DNA of 7,027 bases from assembly GCA_015655615.1 (NCBI GenBank), contig JAATES010000135.1, positions 1 through 7,027 on the forward strand, given 5' to 3'. Position numbers and translations under genes: made by a program. Under the pieces are notes generated by a model, which saw only the letters and a list, made by a program, of their open reading frames with translations, made no database searches and was not told the origin of the DNA. Origin of the DNA: Actinomycetales bacterium. Lineage in GTDB: Bacteria > Actinomycetota > Actinomycetes > Actinomycetales > Cellulomonadaceae. Shown here in pieces: positions 4,868 to 7,027 of the stretch. The stretch's first letter is position 1. The number at the start of each line of letters is the position of its first letter.

Positions 4868-7027
4868 TCACGACTGAGATCCGTATGAGGGCGGAGGAGG
4901 CCGCCTCGGTCGTCTCGTTGCCGAGGTAGACGGCCTTGATCGTGTGCGCGCCCACCCGCAGTGACGTGGTCGTGGTGGCCGCTCGACCCACGATCGCCAC
5001 CGGGTCGGAGGACACCGCGCGATAGACACCGCTCCCCAGGTACCTCGCCGTCGACGAGGCGCTCAGCGTGATGGACGTCTCCTGCAGCACCTCCGCGGGG
5101 GTCGCTGAGGTGTATCCCGACCCGGCTCCCACCGCCGTCACAGTCGTGAGGCCGAGCGGGAACTGCTCCGGGACGGTCGCCGTGAGTGCGACGGAACCTG
5201 ACGAATCGGCCACCACGGTTCCGAGGTCGAGGTCGCCCAGCGACACAGCGACTCCCTCGCCTGAGCGATAGCCGGTGGCGGTCAGGTCGAACGAGGCTCC
5301 CGGGACCAGATCGGTGGTGCTCACAGTGACCGTTCCCGGGTGCGACAACGCCGAATACTCGGCGCATGCGTCTCCCGCCAGGCCGAACGGCGTCGTCGTG
5401 GGGGTTCCGTCATCCTCACGCACGGTGAGAGTGCCGAAGCCGTCGGTACCCTTGACGGCGTTGGTCACGTTCGTTGTCGACGACCACCAGGTGGTCGTCG
5501 GACTGGCCCCCTCGGACTCGTCCGCATACCGGTTGAACGTCACCACCTGGCACGTCTCCCCAGGCTGGAACGTCACCTTGGCAAGGGCATTCGTGCTGTT
5601 GCCTCCGGCGACCGAGTAGAGCGTCGTATAACCGGTGACCACCTTGTCGGTGGGGCGGTCGAGCACCACGGCCAGCTGGGTCTCGGTCACTCCGTCGCCC
5701 TCCTCGACATTCGCATGCCGGGTGGCGAGCGTCGGAAGAGTCGAGAGCGATCCCGGGATCCCCAGGACGTTGCGCTGGAATGCGAGGTCCGACAGGTAGA
5801 GGCCGCCCGATGCCGTCGCATCGGCCCCGGTGGCGGCGGGGACGTCGGAGCCGAAGCGCATCGGCGCCCAGTGCGGCACTGCGGCTGACGCAGTGCGGCT
5901 GGTGGAGCAATAGGGGTATGGCTGGGGGGTCGTGCGTCCCGTCCAGTTCTCGCAGACCGCGGCAACGGCGCCGCCGGACACCGTGACTGCCGTGGAGAAC
6001 TCAGTGAACGTGTTGATGTCCACGCGCGCCGAGCCCGGGGTCTGGGTGATCGCACGGACGTCAGCCGTGGGGACCGACGGCAGGACCGGGTTCGAATCGC
6101 TGAACAGCGGGAGGAACTGGTCGTCCCCTCCGAGCGTCAGCCGGAACCAGGCTGACATGTATCCCGTTCCGACGTCGTACTCCTCGGTCGAGCTGAGCCG
6201 GATGTTCGTCGAGGATTGCGGCCCGCACACCGAGTCGGTGCTGGTGGCACCCCAGTCGTCGGTACCTCCCGCCGCGAACAGTCCCGGCGTCCAGATGGTG
6301 TTGAAGAAGTTGTGGTTCGCGCCCATCAACCACACGGTGCTGCGCAGCACGTCGTCATCGAAGGCATGCCGTGAATCGTCATAGATGTGCTGCCCCTGCT
6401 GGTTCGAGACGTCCCCGTCGCAGTATGGCAGGATCGTCAGGAAGTCGACGTCTCCCACGGTCGCACGGCCGAAGTCGACGGGTGCGAGTGCCAGCACCAG
6501 CTGGCCGCGGGCCTTGGCGCCGTAGTCAGCGGCGAGCTGGTTGTCGTTCACGTTGATCGCGTTGGCCGAGATGGAGATGACCTCGTACCCCTGGCTGGCG
6601 AGTGTGCCCTCGTAACCGAGATAGCTGGCGTTCAACGCGCAAGGCCAGCCGGACGCCGCGCTCGTTCCGCCATAGCACGCACTGTGGCGGCCATGCAGCA
6701 CAAGGACGACCGGCCGCTGTCCTCCGGTCGTGGGAAGCCAGAGCCTTCCGGTCATCTCGCCACGAATGCCTCCGATCCCGGAGGGGGCGATCGCCTGGTC
6801 GCGGATGTCCTACAGGGCGCTCTGCCTCTACTCGGTGGGGGTGAGGTCGTTCTGAGCGGTTTCAAGCTTGGGGGCTGGACGCGTTCTCTGCAGCGGTCTC
6901 ATCCGCCTTGTCCTCCTCGCTGCTCGTCGAGCGAGATCGAGCCGTCGAAGCCACCTGCCGATCGGGTGACCGACCAGTCGTCTCCCACGGCGACCACGGA
7001 GCCGTCGTCAGCAGCACTCGCTGTGGA
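4868..7027 (-). pseudogene. Decayed secreted alpha/beta-hydrolase-like protein with Calx-beta-like and Ig-like domains, 5' end outside the window
   Basis: From memory this resembles a family of large secreted actinobacterial hydrolase-like proteins. Reading 5' to 3' on the minus strand: an N-terminal domain piece (WSVTRSAGGFDGSISLDE, about 6921-6990); a linker; the hydrolase start (DIRDQAIAPSGIGG, then VVLVLHGRHSACYGG with an oxyanion-type HG); SISANAINVNDNQL; LPYCDGDVSNQQGQH; GANHNFFNTIWTPG; GYMSAWFRLTLGG; a Calx-beta-like repeat (VEEGDG to LTVREDDG, about 5408-5715); and two Ig-like repeats (about 5080-5345 and 4866-5080). Lesions: the N-terminal piece is in a different frame from the rest, with an apparent shift near 6918-6928 and another at a C5 run (6870-6874). 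There are TAG codons at 6828-6830 and 6810-6812. The nucleophile-elbow segment is missing near 6488-6500 (QLVLA joins directly to LAPVDF). There is no in-frame stop at the 3' end. An ATG at 6753-6755 lies within a conserved stretch without a good ribosome site, so it is not a credible native start. A truncated product cannot be excluded. Confidence 0.75.
5478..5500. repeat. 23-bp near-perfect palindrome inside the hydrolase pseudogene
   Basis: CGACGACCACC (5478-5488) and GGTGGTCGTCG (5490-5500) are exact inverted copies separated by a single A. It falls in the Calx-beta-like repeat at the translated stretch PTTTWWSS. Part of the symmetry may simply come from alternating Thr (ACS) and Trp/Ser codons. 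No neighbouring gene start makes it an obvious operator. Confidence 0.5.

Noticed and set aside
4816..5367. Minus-strand open frame overlapping the Ig-like repeats in another frame
   Set aside because: Arg/Gly-rich out-of-frame reading; the domain-bearing frame is the other one.
6753..6755. ATG as the real start of the hydrolase gene
   Set aside because: It is inside a conserved segment (IRGEMTGRLW), lacks a signal peptide and a good ribosome site, and family sequence continues upstream of it.
6810..6830. Genuine amber recoding (for example pyrrolysine) in the hydrolase
   Set aside because: Nearby frameshifts and a deletion point to gene decay, and TAG serves as a normal stop in the lipoprotein gene.
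6900..6902. ATG overlapping a TGA (ATGA) as a coupled start of a second gene
   Set aside because: GAGGAGG lies upstream, but the frame meets TAG after 24 codons, its first residues (MRPLQRTRP) are Arg-rich, and the frame-two reading of the same bases looks more gene-like. The overlap is probably a chance product of decay.
1..7027. CRISPR arrays, tRNA or rRNA genes, insertion sequences, att sites
   Set aside because: No regularly spaced repeats, no tRNA-like cloverleaf, no transposase motif and no terminal inverted repeats were seen on either strand.

Overview
The window is high-GC DNA with strongly GC-biased third codon positions, GTG starts on two genes, lipoprotein signals and a GTTCAC-type PHO box. 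Together these point to an actinobacterium (Actinomycetia). I cannot name the genus. The protein families are widespread in soil and host-associated actinobacteria.

Layout, left to right. (1) Positions 1-447, plus strand: the 3' part of a small secreted lipoprotein gene of unknown function. It ends in a hairpin that also separates it from the convergent pst operon. (2) Positions 493-4670, minus strand: a complete phosphate-specific ABC transporter operon, transcribed pstS-pstC-pstA-pstB. PstS is the phosphate-binding lipoprotein, PstC and PstA are the two membrane permeases, and PstB is the ATPase. pstC and pstA overlap (TGATG), pstA and pstB are 40 bp apart, and pstS is followed by a 137-bp gap with a strong hairpin. 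That hairpin could uncouple high pstS expression from the rest of the operon. (3) Positions 4671-4867: the pstS control region, with an 11-nt-spaced GTTCAC direct repeat (PHO box, the PhoP target), a possible -10, a Shine-Dalgarno sequence, and a hairpin that looks like the terminator of the gene upstream. (4) Positions 4868-7027, minus strand: a large broken gene for a secreted multidomain alpha/beta-hydrolase-like protein with Calx-beta-like and Ig-like repeats. It runs off the right edge.

The main surprise is the decay of this last gene. I see two apparent frameshifts near its 5' part, two in-frame TAG codons where the family suggests tyrosine, an apparent internal deletion that removes the nucleophile-elbow (GHSRGG-like) segment, and no in-frame stop at its 3' end. 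As a result its reading frame stays open through its own terminator hairpin and the PHO box and joins pstS in the same frame. A 1076-codon open frame (3525-6755) results. It should not be read as a real hydrolase-PstS fusion: pstS has its own promoter elements, ribosome binding site, GTG start and lipoprotein signal.

The transport genes form a standard phosphate-starvation-induced uptake system. I see no new defence, mobile or CRISPR system here.
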